Shown here: positions 20,431-36,200 of the stretch, in pieces
Numbering within the stretch: the first letter of the stretch is position 1
Layout of the letters: each line of letters opens with the position of its first letter
Assembly (NCBI GenBank): GCA_015499995.1
Contig: JADNRV010000132.1
Location: forward strand, 1-64,000
DNA: 64,000 bases
Origin: Flammula alnicola
Taxonomy: Eukaryota > Basidiomycota > Agaricomycetes > Agaricales > Strophariaceae
Direction: 5' to 3'
Notes under the pieces: generated by a model
Seen by the model: only the letters and a program-made list of their open reading frames with translations
Database searches by the model: none
Told to the model about the DNA's origin: nothing
Position numbers and translations under genes: made by a program

Positions 20431-22161
20431 TTACGGCTCCTCGCTCAACGCTGCAGGTGAAGAATTAGACGTAGGACCCTGACTCTCCTCCAATGTCAAG
20501 TCGCGCGCGTAAAATTCGATGGATCGCTGAAGGACGTCCTTGTCGGTAGACATATCCTCGATCCTTAATTCGGTTCCCTGCTCAACCAGCAATAACATTC
20601 TTCTAAGGGCATCTTCGTCGATTATCATAGGGTCGCAGTATGGCTGAGGTAGGGTCGAAGAAAGAGTAAGGGCGACAGAGCGCAAAGGCCGTCGATGTGG
20701 ATTATGTATGTCGGAGGGCGAGCCAAAAATGTCGGGCACCGCTTTCCAATCAGGAGGCATTGTTCCTTGGAATGCCATGGATTGTAGTTGAGGAAAGAAG
20801 GTTTGTTGAATTTCTGCGTCGTGGCCGGAGACGTTGAAAGTTTCGGAGAAGCGGCGAAACATGCGTTTCGTAAAATCTGCGCCACATTCGTACAACTCTA
20901 ACTTCAGATGGCGGAGCTCAGGCGTCACTCGAGATAGATCAACAAGATCTGTATCATCGAGCTTCACGTCTAACAGAGACAACTTCTGTAAGGAGCAAGA
21001 GGACCGAAAGAAAAGCGATACGAGACTGGGGGTGTCTAGAGGACGACCGTCCCCGTTGCTCGTATAGCTTTGTAGAGAGGGAAGGATAACATTATCGAGG
21101 AAGAGCTTATCTAACCGATAGGTGATAGCGGGAACCAGCTCAAGAACTTGAAGGGTAGGGTGTAATATTGGAGTACGGGGCATTGGAAACTGATCATGCA
21201 GTTGGCTTTCGCGAATGTCCTCCAGCAGACAGTGCGTCATCCGTGGCGCTCTCCGAAAAAGTTCCCAGCATTCATCGATGTGGAGATGGATGGTTTTCAC
21301 GTGGGTCAGGTTGTTCCATTCGATAACAACCGATTTCAGGCGAAGTCGTGAGATCTCGAGCATGGCTGGCGTTGGTTTGAAATTAGTCAATTTGAACCGC
21401 CCTTCAGGTCTAGATGTAGAAGGGCACAATTCAAGGGTTTTTAGCTGGGAGGCGCCTCGCGAGTTCCCAACAAGATCCGATAATAAAGAGGAAGGACCTT
21501 CGTAAGCCAGGTGTCTCCACCTAGTAGAATGTTAATTGATAATCGCAATCAAAGGGCGAATGACGGTATGGGAGAGAAAGTCATCGGGATGAACGAAAAG
21601 TCTGATTGACAACAGAAGTTGGCCGGATCGACCTATCCATTCCTTTGCCAGTTGGGGTAGGGAGGAATGGTTTTTCGGACCTAGGCGAAGAGGGACAGAG
21701 GTCCAAAGTTTAGGCGTCGTATGAGCAATCTGTCGCCACTTTTGGCATACAGATGACAAGACTAATGGAGCGGATATGGCGTTGTTCGCGGATTCGTATT
21801 GAAGGTCTACATCGATAACGTTTTCAGGAATGCAGAGATGGAAGATTTCGGACGAAATTTCTGGAGGAAGTTGATGAATAAATCGATCGTGACTGTGGTT
21901 TATCTTCGATTTTAGATTTTGACGCTCTCTCTGCATCTTGGCAAGGGCCTTCTTCACTTTGGAGATTTGGACATCGAGTTCGGCCAGTTTTGTGCATGGA
22001 TTGCAAGGGTTCATATTCGCTATCTCGCAGCGGAAAGAGTCGTTGTCGTCGACGCCCTGGCTTTGCATACTTCCGCAGAGAGCGCACTCGCGTGATACAT
22101 TTGTTTGCCGTTGTACAGTCGTTGCTCGGGGACGAGTATCTGTTCCGCTGTTGAACGTCAA
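20431..22161 (-). pseudogene. F-box copy D, one in-frame stop
   Basis: This is the most divergent member of the main F-box subfamily here. The frame is continuous from 22161 to 20431 except for TAA at 21532-21534, where other copies have an arginine or lysine codon before CSSRW. The N-terminus has CALC and CNPC pairs, a coiled coil (LAELDVQISKVKKALAKMQR), the F-box (LPPEISSEIFHLC ... TTPKLWTSV) and a full LRR-like C-terminus. The usual Met is out of frame, so the start at 22161 is only the first ATG. Either a recent pseudogene or a sequencing difference at one codon. Confidence 0.8.
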
Positions 22162-22589
22162 AAAATGTGGCTGTTATTATATGGACTTGATACCCACCGA
22201 TTTGACGCTTGCATCATCATGAGCCTGAGTCGAGGTGTCGGAACAGATAAATATTTTTGACTTTGAGGTTGAGAACAAAGTGCGCGAGAAAATTGGTATG
22301 ATTGAAAGTAAAAGTCTCAGATGGCGTGAAAGTTCCGGGATATGTACGGTTCTAGAATTTGCAACAACAACGAGGTCGAAACGTTGAAAGTTGGTTGAAG
22401 AAAGCGAGAACGCGACATGTCAATGTCATACAGGTAACTGGCGTGACTTCAAGTTCACGCCTTGATGTCACCTCCTCCTGCGCCAACTCTCCTTCGAACT
22501 TTCTTGAGTACACAACCCCGAATTATGGAAGATATCACTAGGCCCTTTAAAAGGCAGAATTTAGAACACCCTGAATTCCGAACTTTTAC

Positions 22590-25080
22590 CGTCTGATGTT
22601 CTGTTGCTTTCTCTGCCGCCTTTCCTGATGCACCCGCCGACACACCGGAACCATACGCGTTCGCTGTTCTTGACGTTGTTCGCACTGCGGAAATTTCTCT
22701 CTTTACCAAACCTCGATGCGACTGTGGAATGTCGGCATGGACAGAACTGGCCGAGATTGGGCTCAGGATTGGGCTGAACGAGCCTGGGATCGAAAGCGAG
22801 GTCGGGAGGGCAATCACGAAAGCAGTGAGTCTCGCAGAGCCCTAGTTGACGCGTCAAATCATAACTGATATCCTCTGTAGCTCATGATAGCGCAGAAAGT
22901 ACATTTGATCAACCAATTCTTGCCCAAGGAAGCGACTAATCATCGCATAGCACCCATCTCTTAGGATCTACAAACCCCTAATCACCAGGCTCTCTGCTCG
23001 CCTTGCGTTGCATCAACAGAACCCCAAGCTGGCGCAAAATACGCTCAGGAAGGTTCTCACCAACTTTATTGTCCCGTCTGATCCTCCACATATCACATAC
23101 TCCGCCCACCTGGCCTATATCACCAGTCTCTCAGGCATCTCGCAGGACGACGATTCGGGGCCTTACTCGCCCTCCTGGGCTAATTTAAAGGCCTTGGGGG
23201 CCATAAAAGATCTTCATGCACTAGCGATACGGAATAAACACCGCGAAGTTGCCCAGCTTGCCATGGTGCTCCAACTACGCGATCTCGTACAAAATGGCTT
23301 TTGGACAAGAGTGGGAGAAACGCTGGAGCATAACGAAGAGGGTCTCGCCATCTCCTCGGAACTCGAAGCCTCGAAGAATACCGCTAATCACCAACCTCTC
23401 GTTATCGGCAAGACGAACCTCGAAAAGGTCCTCATCATCCATGTCCTAATCATCGGCGTACTCTACTACACATACGTGGGCGACAGCGCGAAGTCCCAGT
23501 GGCGGATAAAGAAATTGCATGACATGCTCGACAGTGGAGCGATGGATGCATTCGGCCCCAGTGGGATTGTTGTAGTGAAACTACCCGACTCGCTACCCCT
23601 ACGTGTCCATGTGACGCATCCGCACGTCATCTTCGCTCTTGGATTCCTCGTCAGTAGCGTCTCGAAGCGCGACCCGGTAGGACGGAAACCAAAACGCAAG
23701 TTATTCGCAAATGAAGGTATATTAGTGGTTGATAAGGAGTTGAGGAAAGAGGTGCCACGTAAGTTTCTTTCTCGTTCTTCTTCGTGATTCAAGGTCCTTA
23801 TCTGTGTTTTAGTGCCTCTATGGGCCTCAACCGTGGATGTGAAAGGGTTTTACGATAGGATGCATAAGCTGAAGGCCGACATGATTTGCGAGCTCGTTGG
23901 GGTAAGCCCCTACCTTCGGATTTTGCGTATACTAATTGACGCTTGCCGCATAGGTATCAATCTCATGAAGTGAATTCGACGATGCTGAACGTGTAAGTGG
24001 ACGCGTTTCATGACCTTATGCTCCATAACCTACCCTTATTCCCTCTTCAGCACTTAGCCCAACTAGTTGCGCACACGCACACACGGCCTCTTGTCCATCT
24101 GCAGTGGACGAATAACACTTCATCAAGCACATCTCGCTCATGCCCTCGGCCGCACGGAGAGCACTAAAATGCTACCAAGTCGCAGCCCTTCTTTCTCGGA
24201 GACGGACGACGAAGAAGGAAAGCGAAAGTGACGAACAGGACAGTTGCGAAAACCAATGGTTTAATGTTTCTGCCCCTGCCGAAGAGGTGTGGCTCCGCGT
24301 TGGCCTTGCCAGCGAATTCAGGGACGAAGTTGAATGGGAGAGGGAGGATGAAGCTGCTCAGAAAGACGGGCGCGGAAGTGATCAAGGAGTGTGAGGGCTT
24401 AGGAGGAACTTTACAAGCCCTCGGAGCGGTGCTGGCGGCGTGTCTTTCGAAAGAGTTCTTGGTGGCCAAGTACGTCCGCTTCTGTAATTTTCTTTTTGTG
24501 TTTCCCTGCGACTGACGTTGTGTCTTTAGAGGACATTTACACACTCCTCTCAACTTATCCACTAGCGCTCAAGACAATCACCTCCGCGCTATCATACCAG
24601 CCCTCGTCGCGACGCAGTATATGCATATCTCGACGGAGTTTCCGCATGTTGAGCACCGCCTAGAAGCTAGCTGCTGGTCTTGGAGCACAACCGAAGATGG
24701 CGAAGAACGCAGAGTTGAAGAAGGGTGCCGCCAAAGGATCCATTGCAGGCTCCGGAGGAGATGGTGTGGGCAACGCGCATCTGATTCAGAGGTTGTGGAT
24801 TGGTGAACGCTCTTTAGGTCAGGATAAGTTTCAACGCTTTCAACAATCTCGTTCGTGTCTGATGCATTCATCCCGTGTAGAACTGAAATGACGCGCTGCA
24901 GACGAGCAAGGAGCATTCAATCAAGCTGCGACTAACGAGTAATTTAAGGAGGCGGTGGTAAGAGTGCAGAAAAGGAAGTTCGTGGAGGTGGAATAAACGT
25001 CGAAAGGTTTCCTGGAATCGGATTCCCCGTTCGCGGTTTGTTGCCTTGCTCAAATCTTTTTTTTGCTAGTGTTCTCGATG
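22590..25080 (+). pseudogene. MAU2/SCC4-like cohesin-loader gene, decayed
   Basis: Exon pieces in order: AFAVLDVVRTAEI...AITKA, a GTGAGT...TGTAG intron, LMIAQKVHL, then a stop. A long open stretch at 23008-23760 contains LSARLALHQQNPKLAQNTL, WANLKALGAIKDLHALAIRN, VLIIGVLYYTYVGD and DPVGRKPKRKLFANEG. After an intron comes WASTVDVKGFYDRMHKLKAD. Later pieces near 24140-24480 (LKCYQVAALLSRR, LGGTLQALGAV) and near 24600-24800 are out of frame with each other. The helical, TPR-like pattern is what I recall for fungal MAU2/SCC4 cohesin-loading factors, which act with NIPBL/SCC2; this assignment is from memory. N-terminal exons are missing and several frames are broken. It is convergent with F-box E. 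Confidence 0.55.
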
Positions 25081-25440
25081 CTCTCGATGTATGATAATTG
25101 ATGCTCTACTTTATAGACAAATAAAATGCTTTCGAATAGCTAGATAATCGGTAGGATTCCCATAACGCTTTTTAGGGCGCTCACTTCCTCTGAGGCGTCC
25201 TGGCCAATCGATGAGGCGCGTTACGTGCATCATTAATGGTCTACTACATTGAATGAGTAAAAAGGTTCAGGCGAACACGATTCGAGTTGGGAAGGATTTC
25301 AAGTGGGTGTTCAACAAACGTTCAACGTTCAGCTCCGGGTTAACTAGTAACTCTTTGGTGAAATAAAGTTGAGAACTCAAATTTTTGGTTGCCGAGATAC
25401 AATGGAGCATAGTAACAAGTTACAAGGCGATATATCTTTA

Positions 25441-27048
25441 CTACTCCTCGCCCAACCGGTTGGGATCCCGTAGACTGTCCCCCAAAGCTGAGTCGTGCGC
25501 ATGAAATTCTATAGATCGCTGAAGGGCGTCGATACTGGGATATTCCTGCTCGATCTTTAATTCGATTCCTTGTGCGACCAACAACAGCATCCGGCGAAGG
25601 GTATCTTTATCGATAATAAAGTCATCTATTGGCTGAGCTTTGACTGAAGAAAGCGTAAAAGAGCGCAAAGGCCGTCGACGAAGATTGCACACGTCGGAGG
25701 GAGAACCGAAAATGTCTGACACCAACTTCCAATCAATAGGCATTGCACCTTTGAATGTCATAGATTGCAGTTGAGGAAATAAGGCCTGATTGGTTTCCGA
25801 GTCGGTGCTGGTGATGGTGAAAGCATTGGAGAAGCAACGAAAAATGCGTTCCGTGACATCTGCGCCAGATCTGTAGTACGACTTTAAATCTAGGTGGCGG
25901 AGATCAGGCGTCGCTCGAGATAGATCGACAAGATCTGCAACGCTGATCCTCACGCTTGAAAGTGTCAACGTCTGCAAAGAACAAGAAGATCGCAAGAAAA
26001 GCGATATAAGGCTCTCAGTTTCCAAATAACCACCGCCGACGTCGCTCATATAGCTTTTTAGAGAGGGAAGGGAGACATTGTTGAGGACGAGTCCAAATGA
26101 ATAATGTGTTAAGCTCATCTCAAGAACTTGGAGGGTGGGGTGTAATATGGGAGTATGGGGCCTGGGGAATGGGTCTTGTGCGTTGATATCGAGAACATTC
26201 TTCAGCTGACAGTGCGTCATCCGTGGCGCTATCCGAAAGAGTTCCCAACAGTTGTCGGCGGAGACATGACCGGCTTGCATGTGGGTGATATTGTTCCATT
26301 CGATAACGACCGACTTCAGGTCAAGTCCTGTGATCCTGAGTGTTGTTGGCGTTGGCTTGAAATAGCCCAATTTGAACTGCCTTGTAGATCGGGACCCATA
26401 AACGTCTAGTTTAAGGGTTTGTAGCTGGGAGGCCCCTTGCGAGTCTCCAACAAGATATGACAATGAAGAAGTAGGGCCTTGGTAAGTGAGATCTCGCCAC
26501 CTGCTAGAACATTGACTGATAACCGCAATCACATCGCGATTGACGCTGTAGTAGTTGGGTTCGGATTTAATGAAAAGGCCAATCGACAAGGGAAGTTGTC
26601 CGGATCGATCTATCCACTCCTGCGCCCAACGGGGTACCGAGAGAGCGTTGTGCTGACTGGATGGAAGAAAGACAGTCGTCCAGACTTGAGGCGTCGTATG
26701 AGCTATCTGTCGCCATTTTTGGCAAACAGAAGACAGGGCTACCTGGGTATAACGTGCATCTGCGCTCGGTTTGCGAGAAATGCACAGCTGGAAGATGTAG
26801 GATGAGATCTCTGGAGGGAGGCGGTGAATAAGATGGTCGTGACTGCAGTTCATCTCCGATTTCAGCCTTTGGGCCTCTCTCTGCATCTCGCGCACAATCT
26901 CCCTCGCTTTGATAATCTGGATATCGAGTTCTGCCAGCCTTTTGCACGGATCGCAGGGGTTGAGATTCGAACTTTTGGAGCAAAGAGTGTCGTTATCGTA
27001 GACGCCCTGGTTTTCTGTGCTTCCGCAAAAGGGGCAATGTTGTGACAT
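25441..27048 (-). CDS. F-box protein E (intact)
   Basis: A 535-residue F-box protein and the best reference for the family in this window. Residues C5/C8 and C32/C35 form two CxxC pairs. Residues 36-66 form a charged heptad-like coiled coil. The F-box spans about 73-127 (LPPEISSYIFQLC ... SVCQKWRQIAHTTP). The rest is leucine-rich with recurrent segments such as LDLKSVVIEWNNITH and SLISLFLRSSCSLQTL. Single exon, clean start (MSQHCPFCGS) and stop. It lies between a MAU2-like pseudogene (convergent) and a nucleotidyltransferase-like gene (same strand, upstream), the same trio as on the right arm around F-box H. An SCF role is inferred from the F-box; the substrate is unknown. Confidence 0.85.
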   Translation of the reverse strand: MSQHCPFCGSTENQGVYDNDTLCSKSSNLNPCDPCKRLAELDIQIIKAREIVREMQREAQRLKSEMNCSHDHLIHRLPPEISSYIFQLCISRKPSADARYTQVALSSVCQKWRQIAHTTPQVWTTVFLPSSQHNALSVPRWAQEWIDRSGQLPLSIGLFIKSEPNYYSVNRDVIAVISQCSSRWRDLTYQGPTSSLSYLVGDSQGASQLQTLKLDVYGSRSTRQFKLGYFKPTPTTLRITGLDLKSVVIEWNNITHMQAGHVSADNCWELFRIAPRMTHCQLKNVLDINAQDPFPRPHTPILHPTLQVLEMSLTHYSFGLVLNNVSLPSLKSYMSDVGGGYLETESLISLFLRSSCSLQTLTLSSVRISVADLVDLSRATPDLRHLDLKSYYRSGADVTERIFRCFSNAFTITSTDSETNQALFPQLQSMTFKGAMPIDWKLVSDIFGSPSDVCNLRRRPLRSFTLSSVKAQPIDDFIIDKDTLRRMLLLVAQGIELKIEQEYPSIDALQRSIEFHAHDSALGDSLRDPNRLGEE

Positions 27049-27177
27049 TTTCGTTGGTTGAGGCGAGTACCTGTTTCAGCAAAAGCTGTTAATAATCGTA
27101 GCTGTTATTACGAGCTATCGAAACGCACCGACTTGAACTGCCGCGCTGAAGTAAAAGTCTCAAGCAGCGTTCCAGAT

Positions 27178-27930
27178 TAGGGTTGCGGAAAAAACTCCGA
27201 ATAAGTTCCCAAGTGTAAGTTACAATGTAATTTACATGTAAATTACCTATTTTATGCAAGTCCAGAAATCGGCCTTGCATTTTATGCATAAAATTCTCCC
27301 ACGTGATTTATCTTGTGCAGAAAGCTGTCAAAGGAGGAGGTACTGGTTATTATACAGGATGAGGCTGAGTACCCGGGAGATACTTTCGAGCTCGGCGAGT
27401 GGGTCTAGAGATGTCGGGAGGTGGTTCGAGCACGGTTCGAGCACGGTAACCTTATCAGATTACAATTTCTGTAGACAACAGGCGGAGTCACGTGTTTTGG
27501 CGTGGGAAAATCTAAGCTTGTAAATTAGGGTTGGGTAAAAAACCTCCAGGGGGGGTAATTTACCAGTAATTTACCTCGAAAATTTTTTCTGGGAGAGGGA
27601 TAGGTAATTTACCAGTATTTTACCGGTAATTTACCATCACGTGATTTGATTTTTCGTAAGGCTTTTCAAAAAAAATTCACCACCTGCGCGGCTCATATAT
27701 ATCACGTGGCCATGCAGTAAAAAACCTCACAGACCTGCCGCCAAGGGGGGTAATTTACCTGGTAATTTACCGGTATTTTACCGGTAAAAAACGTTTTGGT
27801 AAAAAACCTAGGGTTTTTTACCCAACCCTATTGTAAATTACCATGTAAATTACATACATGCCGTCCAAAATTGCGGACTTTGTAAATTACTTAGTTACAT
27901 GTAGGTCGAGGAATAAGTTCCGCAACCCTA
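27178..27930. mobile_element. Outer hAT-like MITE, 753 bp
   Basis: The ends are perfect 13-bp inverted repeats, TAGGGTTGCGGAA left and TTCCGCAACCCTA right. The 8-bp target duplication is TTCCAGAT at 27170-27177 and 27931-27938. Subterminal GTAAATTAC motifs occur near both ends. It encodes nothing. The paralogous DNA on the right arm (about 55890-55905) lacks it. A second MITE is nested inside. Confidence 0.88.
27526..27830. mobile_element. Inner hAT-like MITE, 305 bp, nested
   Basis: The ends are 19-bp perfect inverted repeats (TAGGGTTGGGTAAAAAACC). The 8-bp duplication is TTGTAAAT at 27518-27525 and 27831-27838. The interior is made of GGTAATTTACC and TTACCGGTAA palindromes. Its TIR resembles the outer element (TAGGGTTG then G/C), so the two are related families. 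Confidence 0.88.
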
Positions 27931-28161
27931 TTCCAGATACAAGAAGGCTCATGAGTTGGAACATGTGACAACGTCGCGACTCCGACTCGTGCCTGTCGTA
28001 CCATTTCAGACATCATACACATGTGCACAAGGTAAAATAGCATGAAATTGCAATAAACTAAGTACGGCTAAGATGACCTCCATGGTATAGATTAAAGTCT
28101 CCCAGTTACAATAAATATAGTCCATAAATTATGTGAGATTATGCATCCGCTTTGCCAGAGA

Positions 28162-29072
28162 TCATGATTCGATCTCAAAGCCTAGCGCCTTCCAATCTTC
28201 CGCACGGTCGGGAAACACCGCACAATACGCCTTGACCCTCTCCATCGTGAGAGCCCAAAACTCATCATTGAACAGCTCCTCGTCAACCCATGGTATCGTG
28301 TCCTTTAGGATCTGAACTTGGTGCCGCAAACCCATCAAGCGCTTCACGTCCGCCGCGTCTTGGTGCTGCTTCTGCTTCTTGTGCTGCTCCTCCGCCTTGC
28401 AATGGTCGTCCCATCCCTGGAGCTTATGGAGGAGGAGGAGCGCAAAAGGCACGACGGGTATATCCTCAATGAGGAGCACGCGCTCGGGACGGAGATGAGG
28501 GAGGTGCATGATGCCCGGCACAAGGATATCGACTTTACACTCCGGCCCGCGGTATTGCTGTCGGTACCACATTATGCGGTATTCGGCAGACGGGTCGCGC
28601 GGCATCTTGAGGTAGAAGTTGCGTGGGTTCGAGCGGAGGATGAGGTCTTTGAGCTCCTGGGGGGTCAGCAGTTGCCTCTGATTTCCAGAGCTGGATCCGG
28701 AGGACGAGGAGTCGGGTGAGTCGCCGAGTTCCTGACTGACGAGCAGGTCTACGTCCTGTATCGAGCACAGTAGATGTTCAGCCATTCTACTGTTTTTCAT
28801 GGATGACTCGATGCAGGCAAACATACCTTCGGACATCGTGAACTCCCATAAAGTTTCGAAGCCAAACTGCCGAAAACTGCACAAGAGATTCCGTATGTTT
28901 TGAAAATCTCGGTAACCATTTGAGCAGCTTCGAAGACGAGCGCATAATGAACGTTCTGGGATTCGACTTTATGCGCCCGAGGGCGCTTTGGTTTCTTGTT
29001 CGACGCTGTTGTAGCCGCCGAGGGTTGCGGTACGTCGAGTGCAATGATATTTGATTCCAGTTGTGTCTCCAT
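28162..29072 (-). CDS. Nucleotidyltransferase-like protein, copy 1 (intact, two exons)
   Basis: Exon 1 is 29072-28827 and exon 2 is 28755-28162, with a 71-nt GTATGT...ACAG intron between, giving 279 residues. The splice joins FGSLASKLYG...PK to DVDLLV. Together these form the GS-x(n)-DxD signature of the nucleotidyltransferase/DNA polymerase beta fold, and a third acidic residue is in KVDILVPG. The C-terminal part is helical and charged (CKAEEQHKKQKQHQDAADVK). Similar proteins are common and unstudied in agaricomycetes, to my recollection. Substrate and reaction are unknown. A promoter was not identified. A near-identical but frameshifted copy is at 54743 in opposite orientation. 29080-29740 holds no recognisable gene. 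Confidence 0.75.
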
Positions 29073-29740
29073 GGACTCTAGACGCGATGGTTGGGTAAAA
29101 GAAAGAGAAGAAACGTTAACCGTTGTTCAACAACGTTGCCACTTCAAGACCGATGTTCTATGGGTATTGACAATGACGGTCACGGAAAGAGAGAGCTAGT
29201 ATGGCGATGCTGGATCCATCATCTAAGGTACCCATCACGGGTCCGACAAAGAGTCAGACATGGACAACCACGATAACCAACACACAGGCAACCACAATAA
29301 TTAACACAGACAACCACAATAATCTAGTCGCCGAAAAATTAAGTTAGATTGCACGAAGCGGGCTGAAGCGAGCCCATGTCTCCCAGTTGTTTCCGTATGG
29401 GACCGCTTGCTGGTAGTTACATCGCATCACATCTCAGAGCGAAGATGACATTGATCAAACAACTTGCAGGTAAGATTCAAGACAGCAGTCTGGCGGAGTT
29501 CTGCAGATGCCAGGTAAGATTAGATAGGCCGGAGTTCACATGAACCCATCACAATCCGCACAAATTTCGAAGGTCCAACTGCCACCATATGTACTGCCCA
29601 GCATCACAAATTCCACATAACAATGGGCAGGGATGATCAAATGAAATGAATTTGCCATACTACACGCCAGACATACGACCTCAGCATGCGACTCGACATC
29701 TCCTGCAATGCACCAGACCAAAAGTGCCCGAACGAGTAGA

Positions 29741-34252
<4,512 letters not shown>

Positions 34253-35755
34253 GTGAGTGTTCGGTTGTTCAAATCCATTTATTGGAAAAAAAACCCACAA
34301 TCGAAATGTCGCAGCCTTTCTGTACATACTCTGTACAAAATAGAGATGCTCCGAGTTCAGACCCACGATCCTATTATCCAGTGGATTCCCCCCGAAATCG
34401 CCTCTCAAATCTTTACCTTCTGTGTTCCTAATTCACCATATACGACTTCGAAGGAGAAGCTTGCACCCCTTATCCTTGGCGCTGTCTGCAAATCGTGGCG
34501 CGCAGTAGCTTGGTCGACACCCCAGCTTTGGATAATACTTTCAATCAACATAAATCATCCTGACATCGCAGTGAAGACAGAACTTACGAAGCAGTGCATT
34601 GCACGCTCGGGACAGCTCCCGTTGACTACCTTTCTCTTCTGATGGCTGAAAGACGTGGGATATATAATGGAATCGACATTGTATCCCCTCATCGACCTTT
34701 TGAACGAGCATTCCAACCATTGGCGTCATCTGGACCTTACTCCCTATTGACTACATCCTCGATTTGCTGGCCATCCCACCGGTGCCTCAATTGTGGAATT
34801 ACTTCGACTTTCTCCTCTTGGTATTGGCGACGGGGAGTTCCAAATCAGATTCAGTGCAAAGTTCGACTTGGTAAATGCCATGCCTCAACCCACGTCTGTT
34901 AGATTGGCATTTTGTCGTTTAAAGGCAATCAATATCCATTGGAAAAACATTGCGACGTGGACGTCGTCGTGCTATACATTGATGGATGCCTTGAGATTTT
35001 GCGGCGGGCCAGTCAGATAACGCGTTACAGGATCGATACTTTCGCCATCGGTCACGGAGGATTCCCTCTACCTGAAACCCCAATTGTTCTCCACCATCTT
35101 CGCACTCTGGCATTTAACGACCTTGAAGAAGAATCCTATACTTTCTTCGATAGCGTATCCCTACCGCTACTCGAAAAGTTGACCTGTAACTTTCAGGGCA
35201 GCAACTTTCTCGGGGATTCCTTGATATCGCTCTTTATAATTACCCGGTCTTCGTGTCCCTTGACAAAACTAGTGCTTGAAGAAGTTTTAATGGAGGAAGA
35301 CGACCTTGTTGAATTTCTGCGTGCTCTACCTGCCTCATTGCAACATCTCAATATCTCCCTTCAAGTCTCTCTTTTCGAATTTTTACAATTCATCCATGAC
35401 AGACTGCGTACAGTTGGGAGCATTTTGGATCAAAAACGACGAAATAGTTGCTCGGGAAATGAACCAGATTTTCCTTCCTCGCCTCCACACTCTCGAATGC
35501 GAAGGGACCCGGACATTCTCATGGTCGGCCTTGCTCAGTATTCTGGCGCCGACGCGACTTCCTTCCAGCCTTGTAAGCCTCGACCAAAGATATCCACCGG
35601 ATGATGAACGTCGACCGTTGATCGAATCTTATCATAAAGTTGGACTTGGTCGGCGACAAACAAGAAATTATCGACTAAGAATCCCTCCTCACCATCCTTC
35701 GTCTGCGCGACGACGGATATGCAATCGACATACATGGCCAGTACATATACGATGA
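34253..35755 (+). pseudogene. F-box copy F (second subfamily), decayed
   Basis: The F-box is readable near 34370-34540 (IPPEIASQIFTFC ... VAWSTPQLW) and resembles gene G rather than A-E. The family N-terminus with its cysteine pairs is absent. The frame is broken by a stop at 34642, further stops near 34743, a shift near 34990 (CLEILRRASQITRYR continues in another frame) and another near 35390. The C-terminal remnant runs to about 35755. It lies 450 bp before gene G in the same orientation, as a dead tandem duplicate. Confidence 0.8.
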
Positions 35756-36200
35756 CATTGATCATGATGATGAAGACAATGATATCATCAAATCATTAGA
35801 ATATCATGGCATAGCGGCAGGAAACCAAGGTATGTAATCTGTATCTCCAAGTTGCATGGCTCGAGTTGTAGGGTAACCCGGTAACAAGTAGAAGAAAGTT
35901 GATGTACTACGTTCTACTGACTGGACTGCTCACTGGAATATTGTTCGCTACCCAAAGGTCATAAATAAATGTCAACAAACAATAGGGTCGCAAACAAGTT
36001 GGAACGTCCGATGTTCAACGTTGCAACCTTGACTCAACCAACATTGAACGAAGTTCAACGCGTGGGGCATTCGGAAAGCTTTTACTCGAAACCTTCTTCG
36101 CAGGAAGAAACCATCTGAAAACTAGTTTCGTACGTGTTTGTATTCTTCAATTAGCTACAGTATTCACTCACCGCCATATTTATGACCGTAAAGATTTGAT

